This document shows positions 50,501-63,361 of a stretch of DNA of 64,000 bases, in pieces. Origin of the DNA: Elusimicrobiota bacterium. Its GTDB lineage: Bacteria; Elusimicrobiota; Elusimicrobia; UBA1565; UBA9628. The position numbers and the translations under genes were made by a program. Each line of letters opens with the position of its first letter. Position 1 is the stretch's first letter. A model generated the notes under the pieces. It was not told the origin of the DNA. It did not search any database and worked only from the letters and a program-made list of their open reading frames with translations. The DNA lies in assembly GCA_003452935.1 (NCBI GenBank), contig DMMY01000011.1, forward strand, positions 196,807 through 260,806. The letters run 5' to 3'.

Positions 50501-51546
50501 ACCCGGTCGAACTGCTGCGCGAACTGGTCCGCATCGCCTCGCCTACCGGGCAGGAAGAAGCCCTTGTCAACCGGCTGCAAACGCTCTTCGGCGAAATGGG
50601 CTGGCAGGCCCGGCGACAGGGCCGCAACCTCTGGACAATATTGGGCGACCAAGGCCCCCTGCTGCTGTTCAATTCCCACACGGACACGGTCCCGGCCGGA
50701 AACGGCTGGTCCAAGGATCCCCTGGCCGCCCAGCTTCAGGACGGCCGCCTCTACGGCCGAGGCGCCAACGACGCCAAGGGTTGCCTTACGGCCATGATCC
50801 TGGCCGCGCAGCGGGTGTTCAACGCCGGGCCGCGGCCCCGCGGCCGGCTATGCCTGGCCGCCACCTGCGAAGAGGAGATCAATGGCCAGGGCCTGCAGAC
50901 GCTGCTGCCCGACTTGCCCCGGCCCGACGCCGCGGTGGTCGGCGAGCCCACGGGACTGTCCCCGGCCATCGCCCAAAAGGGCCTCATCGTCCTGGAACTG
51001 ACCAGCCGCGGCCGCGCTGCCCACGCCGCTTGGGGGGGAGGCAGCAACGCCGTGGAGACCGCGGCCCGGGATATCCTGTCTTTGGGCGCATTAAATTGGG
51101 AACGCGACCATCCGTTTTTGGGACGGCCGTCGCTTAACGTCACGCAGATACAGGGCGGCCTTTGCCACAACATGATCCCGGACAGCTGCCGCATGGTGAT
51201 CGATATCCGCACCACGCCCAGCTACAGGCCGGAAGAAATCGTCTCCCTGGTGCGCGGCCGGGTGAAAAGCGAGGTCACAGTGCGCTCCCAACGGCTGGAA
51301 GCCGTGTCCACGGATCCGGCCGAGCCCATCGTCCGGGCCTCCCTGGCGGCTCGTCCCCAGTCCCAAGCCTTCGGCTCCCCCACTCTTTCCGACTGGGTCT
51401 TTCTCAAGGGCATCCCGGCCATCAAGGCCGGGCCCGGGGATTCGCGCAGGTCTCACACGCCGGACGAATACATCGCAGTCGCGGAACTCGAGGAGGGCGT
51501 CGATTTTTATGAAGAACTCATGCGCCGATATTTCGCCGCGGCTTAA
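50497..51546 (+). CDS. argE: N-acyl-citrulline deacylase (ArgE/DapE family, M20)
   Basis: The 349-aa M20-family metallohydrolase has all ligands visible: His/Asp in LFNSHTDTVPAG, Asp in GANDAKGCLTA, catalytic Glu pair in TCEEEINGQG, Glu in VVGEPTGLS, and C-terminal His in RRSHTPDEY. In this operon it should remove the acyl group from acyl-citrulline after ArgF', as in Xanthomonas- and Bacteroides-type pathways, rather than from ornithine. Confidence 0.88.
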   Translation: MNPVELLRELVRIASPTGQEEALVNRLQTLFGEMGWQARRQGRNLWTILGDQGPLLLFNSHTDTVPAGNGWSKDPLAAQLQDGRLYGRGANDAKGCLTAMILAAQRVFNAGPRPRGRLCLAATCEEEINGQGLQTLLPDLPRPDAAVVGEPTGLSPAIAQKGLIVLELTSRGRAAHAAWGGGSNAVETAARDILSLGALNWERDHPFLGRPSLNVTQIQGGLCHNMIPDSCRMVIDIRTTPSYRPEEIVSLVRGRVKSEVTVRSQRLEAVSTDPAEPIVRASLAARPQSQAFGSPTLSDWVFLKGIPAIKAGPGDSRRSHTPDEYIAVAELEEGVDFYEELMRRYFAAA

Positions 51547-52903
51547 GCTCTGGCAGACCACGGCCGATCTGGACTCGGCGGTAGAGGCCTACACGGTCGG
51601 CGACGACCCCAGGCGCGACGCGGAGCTGCTGGAATTCGAGGTCTACGGCTCACTGGCCCACGCCGAAGGACTCAAGTCCATAGGGCTGCTTTCGGACCGG
51701 GAGCTCGCAGACGTGCGCGATACCTTGAGCGACCTCATGGCGCAGCGTCAATACTTCACCGTGACCGCGGCCCAGGAGGACGTGCACACCGCGGTCGAGC
51801 AGTTTTTGACCACAGCCTTGGGCGAAACCGGAGCCAAGATCCACGCGGGGCGCAGCCGAAACGACCAGGTCCAGGTGGACCTGCGGCTCTGGCTCAAGGA
51901 CCGGCTCCTCGAGCTCCAGGAGCTTTGCTGCCAAGCCTGCCAAGCCTGGGAGAGCTTCGGCAGACACCACGACCAGGACCTGATGCCGGGCTACACGCAT
52001 TTGCAGCGCGCCATGCCTACGACCGTGGGGCACTGGGCTGCTTCGCATGCAGAAGCCTTCCTCGAAAATCTATCTTCCCTGCGCTCGGCTTTTGACCAGG
52101 CCGACTCTTGTCCCTTGGGCAGCGCGGCCGGGTTCGGCTCTGGTCTGGCCTTGCCGCGACCGGCCGTGGCTCGACTTCTGGGATTTTCCCGGGTGCAGCG
52201 CAACACCTTGCGCGTGCAGAGCAGCCGGCCGCGGCTCGAGGCGGCCGCGCTCTCGGCTTTGGCCCTGCTCGCCAGGGATATCGCGACCCTGGCCTGGGAC
52301 ATATCGCTTTTCAGCACAACGGAGTTCGGCTTCATGCGCCTGGGCGAGGACTTCACTACGGGCAGCAGCATCATGCCGCACAAGCGCAATCCCGACGTGG
52401 CGGAACTCACGCGGGGCCGCGCCGCGCTTTTTAGCGGCTGGCTCGCGCAGGTCCTGGCCCTGGGCGCGCTGCCCTCCGGATATCACCGCGATTACCAACT
52501 CAGCAAGGGTCCGCTCATGGACGCCTTTGCCGCGGCGCGCGCCATGCTCGGGATGGCTTGCCGACTGGCCAAAGCCCTGAGCGTCGACCGCGCCCGTTGC
52601 GGGGCCGTAGTGACCCCGGATATGCTCTCCACCCAGGCCGCCCTAAGCCTCGTGCGCCAGGGCGTGCCCTTCCGCCAGGCTTATCGCAGCGTGGCCCAGG
52701 CGGCCCGGGCCGGCCAAAGCCTGGGCCCGATAAAACCGGAGCTGCCCGACTCTCCCGGAGCCCCGGGGAATCCTGACTGGCCAGCCATCAACAGGGAACG
52801 CCGACAGCAGGTTCAACGCATCCGTCGCGAACGCGAGCGCCTGCACTCGGCCTGGAAGTCCCTGCTCAAGGGCAAGGTGGCGCTGCTTCGCGCGAAACGG
52901 TAA
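51509..52903 (+). CDS. argH: Argininosuccinate lyase
   Basis: The 464-aa product splits argininosuccinate into arginine and fumarate. Signature GSSIMPHKRNPDVAE, substrate blocks KIHAGRSRNDQVQVDLR, PGYTHLQRAMPTTVGHW, and the C-terminal basic helix. It starts 38 bp inside argE, so translation is coupled. The start region (LKLWQTTADLD) differs slightly from the common KLWGGRF. Confidence 0.93.
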   Translation: MKNSCADISPRLKLWQTTADLDSAVEAYTVGDDPRRDAELLEFEVYGSLAHAEGLKSIGLLSDRELADVRDTLSDLMAQRQYFTVTAAQEDVHTAVEQFLTTALGETGAKIHAGRSRNDQVQVDLRLWLKDRLLELQELCCQACQAWESFGRHHDQDLMPGYTHLQRAMPTTVGHWAASHAEAFLENLSSLRSAFDQADSCPLGSAAGFGSGLALPRPAVARLLGFSRVQRNTLRVQSSRPRLEAAALSALALLARDIATLAWDISLFSTTEFGFMRLGEDFTTGSSIMPHKRNPDVAELTRGRAALFSGWLAQVLALGALPSGYHRDYQLSKGPLMDAFAAARAMLGMACRLAKALSVDRARCGAVVTPDMLSTQAALSLVRQGVPFRQAYRSVAQAARAGQSLGPIKPELPDSPGAPGNPDWPAINRERRQQVQRIRRERERLHSAWKSLLKGKVALLRAKR

Positions 52904-52904
52904 A

Positions 52905-54024
52905 ATGAGAGAGCCCTCCATGATGCGACCCGCGCTCTTGGCCCTGGAAGACGGCACCGTGTTCCGGGGTTTTTCATGCGGAGCCGACGGCGACGCGACG
53001 GGCGAGCTGGTCTTCAACACCTCCATGACCGGCTATCAGGAAGTGCTCACCGATCCGTCTTACAAAGGCCAGCTCGTGGCCATGACCTATCCCCACATCG
53101 GCAACTACGGGATCAATCCTCAAGACGACGAGTCTTCCCAGCCTCATCTCGAGGGCTTTATCGTGCGCGAGCTCTGCCAGACCCCCTCCAACTGGCGCTC
53201 AACCGAATCGCTCGGGCATTTCCTCAAGCGGCACAACGTGCCCGCGATCGAGGGGATCGACACCCGGGCGCTCACGCGCATCTTGCGCGAGAAAGGCTCG
53301 CTGCGCGCGATCCTTTCCTCCCGTTGCCAGTCGCCTCGGCGCCTAGTGGCCGCGGCCCGCCGCCTTCCCCGCATGTCCGGCCGCAATCTAGCCGAAAGCG
53401 TGTCCTGCGCCAAAGCCTACAGCTGGAGCCGGACCGGCGGGCTGCATGTCGTGGTGCTGGATTTCGGCGTCAAGCGCGGTATTTTGCGCTGCCTGGAGGA
53501 GCTCGGCTGCCGCGTCAGCGTGGTTCCGGCGGGCACGAAGGCCTCGGACATCCTCGCCCTGCGGCCGGACGGCGCCCTGCTCTCCAATGGCCCGGGCGAT
53601 CCAGAACCCTTGCAGCAGGCCGCGGACACGGCGCGCGGCCTGCTGGCGGCGCGCCTGCCGCTTTTCGGAATCTGCCTGGGCCATCAGATCCTGGGTCTGG
53701 CCTTGGGCGGCCGCACCTTCAAGCTTAAATTCGGGCATCACGGCGCCAATCACCCGGTCATGGACCTCTTGACCAGGCGCGTGGAGATCACGGTCCAAAA
53801 CCACGGGTTTTGCGTAGACCCCGATTCCTTGCCGCGCGCCGTGGCGTGCACGCATGTCAACCTCAATGACCGGACCTGCGAGGGCCTGGCCCATCGCCGG
53901 CTGCCGGCTTTCTCGGTCCAGTACCATCCCGAAGCCTCGGCCGGACCGCACGACTCCCGCTATCTTTTCGAGCGCTTCCGGGACTTGATGCTCGCCAGCC
54001 GCGCCGGCGCAAAGAGGAGGCCGT

Positions 54025-54041
<17 letters not shown>
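52905..54041 (+). CDS. carA: Carbamoyl-phosphate synthase small chain
   Basis: The 378-aa product provides ammonia from glutamine. The N-terminal CPSase domain has GELVFNTSMTGYQEVLTDPS, then PHIGNYGIN. The class I amidotransferase domain has nucleophile Cys in FGICLGHQILG and the His-x-Glu pair in VQYHPEAS. ATG 52905 lies 1 bp after argH; ATG 52920 or 52923 would also fit. carA within the arginine operon links carbamoyl phosphate supply to ArgF'. Confidence 0.93.
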
Positions 54042-57278
<3,237 letters not shown>

Positions 57279-57282
<4 letters not shown>

Positions 57283-58088
57283 AAGCTCAAGCGGTAGTTC
57301 AAGCCAACGCGCTCGCTGCGCAGCTGCCGGCTTTCCAGGCCCCAGTCCATGGCCAGGGTGAGGGGAACTTCCTTGTAGCCGAGTTCGACGCTGCCGAGGC
57401 TGTGCGCCGAGCCTGTCTCCATGGCGCGGTGCAGGCGCTGGCCCGGAGCGAAATCGAAGTCGACTTTCATGACGCCGAGATGCGCGGTGGCGCTCATGCC
57501 GTTCAAGTAGAGAAAGGCGCCGCCGAATATTCCGGCCATGCTGATAAAACCGGGGTCCCAGTTTCGGCGGTCCTGGGCATAAGCCCCGGTCGCGCGGCCG
57601 AAGAGCTCGAGTTGGTAGCGCTCCAGCAGGGTGTCCTGGATGGCGTCCATGGCCACGCCGAGCTGCTCGTCAGCCGCCCAGGAGTTCCACTCCTCGCGCC
57701 GGGCCATATCGACCGCGCCGAAACGATTGCCCACGATGGGCTGGGACTGGCGCGCCCGGAGCATGAAACGGGCTTGTTTTTTGTTGAGATTTTCGACGAA
57801 AAGAGAGGCCGAATCCTGGCTGGGAGCGGGTTTAAGGTTGCGGGTCATGCGCGCGGGGAAGAGGTTTTGGATGACGTGGGTGCGGACAAAGCCGTAGACG
57901 CCGTCCGAGATGTCCTCCACGAAGCGGTAGCCGGGCTGGACCGTCCGGGTGACCCGCGCGCTGAGTACCGAGTTGTCATCGTAGTGGGAGAGGAAGTGAG
58001 GCTTTGCGAAAGCTGGAATCGAAAAAAGTAAGATACCGATTAACACGCCCAGGGCTTTTTCCGCTTTGCGCGCCATTTTCCTTGCCAT
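57279..58088 (-). CDS. Exported protein of unknown function
   Basis: The 269-aa product has a signal peptide (ALGVLIGILLFSIPAFA). The rest alternates hydrophobic and polar residues towards the end (LGVMKVDFDF, LTLAMDWGLESRQL, VGLNYRLSF), ending in Phe, as in small outer-membrane barrels. No family is recognised. ATG 58088 or 58076 may be the start. Confidence 0.55.
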
Positions 58089-58495
58089 GCTATTAGGGTA
58101 ATAGAAAGAACTTTCAGGAGAGTTACATGAAAGAAAATATTTGGCAAAGGTTTAATTAAAAAACAGTTAACGCCTTGCCTTCTGATTGCGGTCTTTTATT
58201 TGTAATTTACTGGCCCAACTTCCCTAATAAATACGTGATTCTGATTAAAATTTCATCATCTTTTATCTAAAGCTGAACAGGGCAAAAACCGGGCCCAACC
58301 CAACGGATATTGCCAAGGACTGCGTCAAACGCACTCTGCTGCGTGATTGACGGGAAGGCCCCGTCGGACTTGCCGTCAACGACGTTATTGCTCAGCGCCG
58401 CGACCGTCGAGGCGATTGAGATGGCAATGAAAAAGACCGATGGACAAGCCGGTCAGGACGCTATATACTATCGCTCGTGATAGGAAGGTGCTTCC
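58089..58495. other. AT-rich intergenic region with a possible gene remnant
   Basis: About 400 bp between divergent genes. The left part is AT-rich and probably holds promoters. On the plus strand, 58343-58480 is an open frame from GTG with coding-like sequence (TVEAIEMAMKKTDGQAG), 45 residues, no ribosome binding site. It may be a broken gene. A 7-bp stem (TTGACGG/CCGTCAA) lies within it. Confidence 0.35.
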
Positions 58496-59626
58496 ATGAC
58501 ACCAAAAATATCGATTTCACTGATCATAGCAAGCGTAATGCCATTGGCGGCATCGGCCACGCCCGTAGTTTCCAGCGTCTCCGGCACTGCCAGCCATGGG
58601 CAGAGCCTAACCATCACCGGATCAGGATTCGGCGCCATGGGCGGACATATCATTTCCTGGGATGATTTTGAAGCTCACGCCTTGGGCTCCGCCATCCAAA
58701 ACAGCTCGCCGATCACGGGTCCGACGTGGACTACTCAAAACAACGATCCGGCCGGCGGCGCGGGCTACAGCAACATCCACGCCCATTCCGGCAACGTGGC
58801 CGCGCACATCAACTGGTCCGGCACGACCGGCATTCGAGCGTTTGGCTGGGCCGGGCAAGGCCCATTCAACAAGCTCTATATCACCTATTGGAGATGGATG
58901 GAGGGCAATTACAGCGCGGATACCACCATCTGCAAAACTTCGGACGGCTACGCGTGCAACCACAAGCAGTTCTATCTCTTTGGAAACAGCGGCGGCATGC
59001 CTCAAGGAATGCCCTTAATCCCCGCTGGCAACACGGTTTGGGGCTATTACAACAACGTCAGCGCTATCCAAGGCGACTGGAATTCCACGAACAACATCAA
59101 CAAAATCGGGCTGAACTATTCCAACACCAGCAATAAATGGAGCCGGTGGGAGTTCTGGCAGACGCTTAACAGCGATCCCAATTGCGCTAACGGAAGCAAT
59201 TGCGACGGGATTTTACAGTACTGGGTGGATGCCAAGCTGGCGTATTCCCGCAGCGACTACAAACCGCGATTCGTCAACGGACAATGGATCGATTTTCGCT
59301 TAGGCCACATGGCCCACGGGTTCACCAATACAGCAAAGGCATGGTTTGACGATCTGTATATAGCCAATACGCTGGCGCGGGTGGAACTGGGCGACAATGC
59401 CGCATGGGACAACTGCACCCACAGGGAAATACAAATAGTGTCATCTTGGACCGATTCTCAGATACAAGCCGAGATTCGCCAGGAAAATTTCCCGGCCGGA
59501 ACCACCGCCTACCTGTTTATCGTAGACGCCAACGGCAATCCCAGCCCCGGCTACCCCGTCACCTTCTCTGACACGACCTCGCCGGCCGCGCCCAAACCTC
59601 CCAAGGGGCTCACCATAAAGCCCTGA
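58496..59626 (+). CDS. Secreted protein with IPT/TIG-like N-terminal domain
   Basis: The 376-aa product has a signal peptide and a TIG-like fold (about 23-50, PVVSSVSGTASHGQSLTITG). A middle domain follows, rich in Trp, Asn and Gly (WRWMEGNYSADTTICK, FQ-like strands), similar in character to laminin-G/ConA-like binding or polysaccharide lyase folds. The tail is Pro-rich. It is probably a surface or extracellular binding protein. GGAAGG precedes the ATG. Confidence 0.6.
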   Translation: MTPKISISLIIASVMPLAASATPVVSSVSGTASHGQSLTITGSGFGAMGGHIISWDDFEAHALGSAIQNSSPITGPTWTTQNNDPAGGAGYSNIHAHSGNVAAHINWSGTTGIRAFGWAGQGPFNKLYITYWRWMEGNYSADTTICKTSDGYACNHKQFYLFGNSGGMPQGMPLIPAGNTVWGYYNNVSAIQGDWNSTNNINKIGLNYSNTSNKWSRWEFWQTLNSDPNCANGSNCDGILQYWVDAKLAYSRSDYKPRFVNGQWIDFRLGHMAHGFTNTAKAWFDDLYIANTLARVELGDNAAWDNCTHREIQIVSSWTDSQIQAEIRQENFPAGTTAYLFIVDANGNPSPGYPVTFSDTTSPAAPKPPKGLTIKP

Positions 59627-59636
59627 ACCATCCAGC

Positions 59637-60602
59637 CTAAGCCTTGATGATATCGGTGAAATCCTTTTCCAACCTAATCCCCAACGCCCCAAGCACGCGC
59701 GCTTGCCGGTCGAACCGATTGCTCGCGGTCCTGGCTTGACGGAAGTCTTGCCGCGCTCCGGCCAAAAGGCAGGGATAGCTGAACACCGGCAAAGGATAAT
59801 CCGTTCCGAAAAGCAGGCGGCTGAAAAGCTCCGGGTGCCGGCGCAAGCGCATGAGCCCGCCGACCCGGTTGGGAAGAGTCATAGCCGAGACATCCATGTA
59901 AAAGTTGGAAAAGCGCGCCGCCAAATAGCGCGCCACGGGCCAATTCTTTTCCCAGAAAAAAAGGCCGGTCGAGCAGCCATGCGCCGCGATTACGACGACC
60001 CCCTCTTCCAGGGCCGGGACCAGCCGGTCCGCGTCGCCCGCGCCCTGGTCCCGACCGATCAAGGAAAATTCGTAGCCCACGTGCGCCAGCAGCGGCAGGC
60101 GCAGCCGCGCCATGGCCCTGTAAAAAGGCCTATAGCGCCGGTCCGCCGGGTCAAAGCGCTGGCTGTTGGCCAAGATTTTGACCAAGACCGCGCCTTTTTC
60201 AGAGCAACGCTGCAATTCATCAATCGCGCCGGCGCGCTGCGGGTTGATGGAAACCCCTGGCAAAAACCGCCCGGGAAAGAAACTCGCGGCTTCAAACACA
60301 TAATCGTTGGAGATCAAGAAATCCGTATGCTCATCATCCAGATCCCCGGACTCGTCGTAGGCCCCGTCCATGCCTAGGATGACGGCGCGCCCGACCGAAT
60401 CAGAACCCGCCAGCTCCGCCTTAAGCCTCTCCACATACGCCCTGTTGGAGAGTTCCGCGTCGCGCAAGGGCAGACCCTGGCTTGCGGCCACCATCTTGAA
60501 CAGCGCGCTTTTGCGCATGCGCGGCGAAAGCAGGCAGCCGTTGCCCGGAACCGGAAAGGCCGCCAAGTGGACATGAACATCGGTCAATTTCATGGCGCTC
60601 AT
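59637..60602 (-). CDS. Amidohydrolase-superfamily metallohydrolase
   Basis: The 321-aa product begins with the metal motif LTDVHVHLAAF. A Lys in VLVKILANSQRF, His in LLAHVGYEF, His in VVIAAHGCST, and Asp in LLFGTDYPLP complete the amidohydrolase-2/PHP-like barrel set. It should be a cytoplasmic hydrolase or decarboxylase; substrate is unknown. It stands 25 bp downstream of the SDR-family gene. Confidence 0.75.
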   Translation of the reverse strand: MSAMKLTDVHVHLAAFPVPGNGCLLSPRMRKSALFKMVAASQGLPLRDAELSNRAYVERLKAELAGSDSVGRAVILGMDGAYDESGDLDDEHTDFLISNDYVFEAASFFPGRFLPGVSINPQRAGAIDELQRCSEKGAVLVKILANSQRFDPADRRYRPFYRAMARLRLPLLAHVGYEFSLIGRDQGAGDADRLVPALEEGVVVIAAHGCSTGLFFWEKNWPVARYLAARFSNFYMDVSAMTLPNRVGGLMRLRRHPELFSRLLFGTDYPLPVFSYPCLLAGARQDFRQARTASNRFDRQARVLGALGIRLEKDFTDIIKA

Positions 60603-60627
60603 ACCGCGGTCCCGGAAGCTGGACTCC

Positions 60628-62049
60628 TCACTCCCCCGGCGGCGCCAGGCTGGCCAAGTATCGGCCGAAGCCGCGCATGGCCCAGAGATGGACCAAGGCC
60701 TGGGTACAGTTGTAGACGGGCCAGGGCAGGGTGGGCCTGTAGTCGTGGATGCCGATCAGAAGTAACTTGCCGCCCAGCGCCTCGCGAAACTCCAGCCGCG
60801 GCCGGCCCGAAGGCCGATTGACCTTGCGCACGAGAAGGCCGCCGGTGATATAGAACAACTGGCGGGAAGGGTCGCCGTTGCGGTCATGGGCGAATGTGAG
60901 TTCCACCAGGGAGGTCCGGGTCAGGGGCAGTCGAAAGCGCACGTTGCGCCGATAGTCCACGTCAGCGCGCAGCAGCACGCGGAAAAAGCGCGGCAAAAAC
61001 GCGCTGTACTGCTCCGCGGCCCACAACGCGCTGCGGCCCGGCGGCAGGACCAGGCGCTGGACCGAGCGCACGTCGAATTGATAAAGAGCTCGCGCCCGCG
61101 CGCGCAGGGAGGCTAATGGAAAGCCGGCGCGCTTCATGGCTTTTTCACGCGCTGCGGTGGCCCGCACGGCCGCGTCAAAGGGAACGCCCTTAACCCCGGC
61201 CTCGGCCTGGAGCCTGCGGTCGCGGCACACCATGGAATGCCGGATGCTTTCAGCCAGGGGCGCGGCCAGCGCCTTGGGCGCGCCGGTCACCCAGGAAAGC
61301 CACCGGCGGCACCAAAAACTCCCGCTGACCGGCACGTTGAAGAATCTGCGCTTGAGCCCCAGCAGGCGCGCGGTTCGCTCCAGGAGCTCGCGGTAGCTCA
61401 TGACGTCAGGAGAGCCGATGTCAAAGCTGCGGTTCTCTTGGGCGGGATGTTCGATGCAATAGCGCAGAAGAGCGAGGACGTCATCGAGCGCGACGGGCTG
61501 GGTCAGGGACTTGGCCCACACCGGGCAAGGGATGACGGGCAGGCGCTCGACCAAGACGCAGAACATCCGGTAGGAGGAGCCGCCCGGGCCGATGACGATG
61601 CTGGCGCGCAAGGCCGTGACCGGGACCCCGCGCGAGCCCAAGGTCTGCTCGACTTCCAGCCGGCTGCTCAGATGCTCGGAAAGCGCGGTTTTCGCGGGAA
61701 TGAGTCCTCCCAGATAGATGATCTGCCTGACCCCGGCTTTCGCGGCGGCGCGGGCGAAGTTGTCCGCGCAGATAAGGTCCATGTCGCGAAACGAGCCCTG
61801 GGTCAAATGGGCGGAAGGAAGCATGGAATGCACGAGGTAGAAGGCATGCTCCACGCCCTGCAGCGCGGCCTCGCACTGCAGCAAGGAAAACAAATCGCAG
61901 CGCCGCCACTGCACCGGAGCCTGCGGCGTGGGAGGCGGGGGCACGCGCGCCAGGCCGATGACGCGATAATGCGGGGCTAGGCTGCAGGCCAAGGCCCGGC
62001 CCACGAAACCTGTCGCGCCCGCGATCGCCACGATCGGCTGCTCGGCCAT
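60628..62049 (-). CDS. NAD(P)-binding SDR/epimerase-like protein with DUF2867-type C-terminus
   Basis: The 473-aa product has an atypical short-chain dehydrogenase/NmrA-like domain (about 1-290, GATGFVGRALACSL, then IYLGGLIPA). The C-terminal domain (about 330-470) has RRNVRFRLPLTRTSLVELTF and YNCTQALVHLWAMRGFG, matching the DUF2867 type found in predicted NAD-dependent epimerases. Substrate is unknown. It is cytoplasmic or peripheral. Confidence 0.75.
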   Translation of the reverse strand: MAEQPIVAIAGATGFVGRALACSLAPHYRVIGLARVPPPPTPQAPVQWRRCDLFSLLQCEAALQGVEHAFYLVHSMLPSAHLTQGSFRDMDLICADNFARAAAKAGVRQIIYLGGLIPAKTALSEHLSSRLEVEQTLGSRGVPVTALRASIVIGPGGSSYRMFCVLVERLPVIPCPVWAKSLTQPVALDDVLALLRYCIEHPAQENRSFDIGSPDVMSYRELLERTARLLGLKRRFFNVPVSGSFWCRRWLSWVTGAPKALAAPLAESIRHSMVCRDRRLQAEAGVKGVPFDAAVRATAAREKAMKRAGFPLASLRARARALYQFDVRSVQRLVLPPGRSALWAAEQYSAFLPRFFRVLLRADVDYRRNVRFRLPLTRTSLVELTFAHDRNGDPSRQLFYITGGLLVRKVNRPSGRPRLEFREALGGKLLLIGIHDYRPTLPWPVYNCTQALVHLWAMRGFGRYLASLAPPGE

Positions 62050-62150
62050 GATGCCCTAGAGTGTAGCGGGCCGCCAGGACCCGGTCAAGGCCGGGCCAGG
62101 CGGCGGCCTTGCGCTCGATCGGCGCGGGCCATATACTATAAACCCGGCCC

Positions 62151-63254
62151 ATGGAAAATCTCCTCCCTCTCGCGCAGATTTTTCATCAACCGAAAGCGGC
62201 CCTCAGGCGAATTTCGCAAGACCCGCCGTCGGCGGCGATCCTGGCAATCTTCGTCGGCGTCCAGCTCGCGGCGGCCTGCGTCAATCCATTGACCGCGCCC
62301 GGCAATGCGCGTCTGGCCAAGCTCGTTGAGCATCTGCCCTTCTTGGCCCTGCCGGGGGCCGTGCCCGCGATTTTATTCGGGCTGAACTTATTGTCCACGG
62401 CAGCGTGGAGCCTTTGCGCTCATCTGGCGGCCCGGCTCATCGGAGGCAAGGCCTCTGGAATGAATTTTTTTGTTCTTAACCTCTTCCTAGCAGCCGTGGC
62501 CGGACTTCTGACCATCATCCTGCGCCATGTGCCGTTGCCGCTCTCCGTCATCATGCCGATCATCATCGGCCTCTGGCGGATCATGCTGAGCCTGGCCGCG
62601 ATCAGCGCTCATTACGAGTTTTCTTTAGGAAACGCCTTGGCCGCATACGTCTTGGGTTGGGCCGCTCAACTGTTCTTATTCCTAATCATAGGCGCAGGCG
62701 GCGCCTGGGGATTGAATTTCAACCCGAAAGTTTTGGAAAGCACCCTGCAAGCTCCGGCCATGGCCCCAGACCGCGCGCCCATGGATTACGATTGGAGCCT
62801 GGAATCCTTGGACGGCAAACCCTTTGCCATGGCCGAGACCAAAGGCAAGGTCGTGTTCCTGAATTTTTGGGGCACGCGCTGTTTTCCTTGCCTTTTGGAA
62901 ATGCCCAGCATCCAACGCCTCCACGAAAAGGTCAAAGACGAAGGCATATTGGTCCTGTGCGTTTCCGAGGAAGACCCCGGCCGGGTTCGCGAGTTCGTCA
63001 TGAGCAAGAACTACGCGCTGCCCGTCTACACCCTGCCAGGCGACCGGCCCGCGGCCCTGCGCAGCCTGGGCATTCCGGTCACCTTCATCATCTCCCCCGA
63101 AGGCTTTATCGTGGCCAAGAAGGTGGGCTCGGCGCTTTGGGACAGCGAGGAATCGGTGCGTTATCTGAGATCCCTGCGCAGCCCCGCCGCCGCGCCGTCG
63201 CGCTCCACATCGGCGGCAACGGCATCATCAGCCTTCCCAAAAGCCCGGCTATAA
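62151..63254 (+). CDS. Membrane (Yip1-like) protein fused to TlpA-type thioredoxin
   Basis: The 367-aa product has five membrane helices (about 25-190) starting with QIFHQPKAALRRISQDP, typical of Yip1-type proteins. A thioredoxin-like domain follows (about 205-350) with VVFLNFWGTRCFPCLLEMPS: active site Cys-Phe-Pro-Cys, TlpA/ResA style, and the cis-Pro in GIPVTFIIS. It probably works outside the membrane as a disulfide reductase. The fusion is unusual. Confidence 0.8.
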   Translation: MENLLPLAQIFHQPKAALRRISQDPPSAAILAIFVGVQLAAACVNPLTAPGNARLAKLVEHLPFLALPGAVPAILFGLNLLSTAAWSLCAHLAARLIGGKASGMNFFVLNLFLAAVAGLLTIILRHVPLPLSVIMPIIIGLWRIMLSLAAISAHYEFSLGNALAAYVLGWAAQLFLFLIIGAGGAWGLNFNPKVLESTLQAPAMAPDRAPMDYDWSLESLDGKPFAMAETKGKVVFLNFWGTRCFPCLLEMPSIQRLHEKVKDEGILVLCVSEEDPGRVREFVMSKNYALPVYTLPGDRPAALRSLGIPVTFIISPEGFIVAKKVGSALWDSEESVRYLRSLRSPAAAPSRSTSAATASSAFPKARL

Positions 63255-63286
63255 AGAGTGCGTTGTTTGTTTGAAGGAAACTTGCC

Positions 63287-63340
63287 ATGATATCGGACAA
63301 AAAGATTTTTTTATCGCTGGGATGGCCGCGCCAGCTGTAG
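63287..63340 (+). CDS. Possible 17-residue leader peptide
   Basis: ATG 63287 follows GAAGGAAA at a good distance and encodes MISDKKIFLSLGWPRQL, then TAG. It lies 21 bp before the next gene. It could be an upstream coding leader or chance. Confidence 0.3.
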   Translation: MISDKKIFLSLGWPRQL

Positions 63341-63361
63341 GAGTAAATCGAGGCGGGGGAT

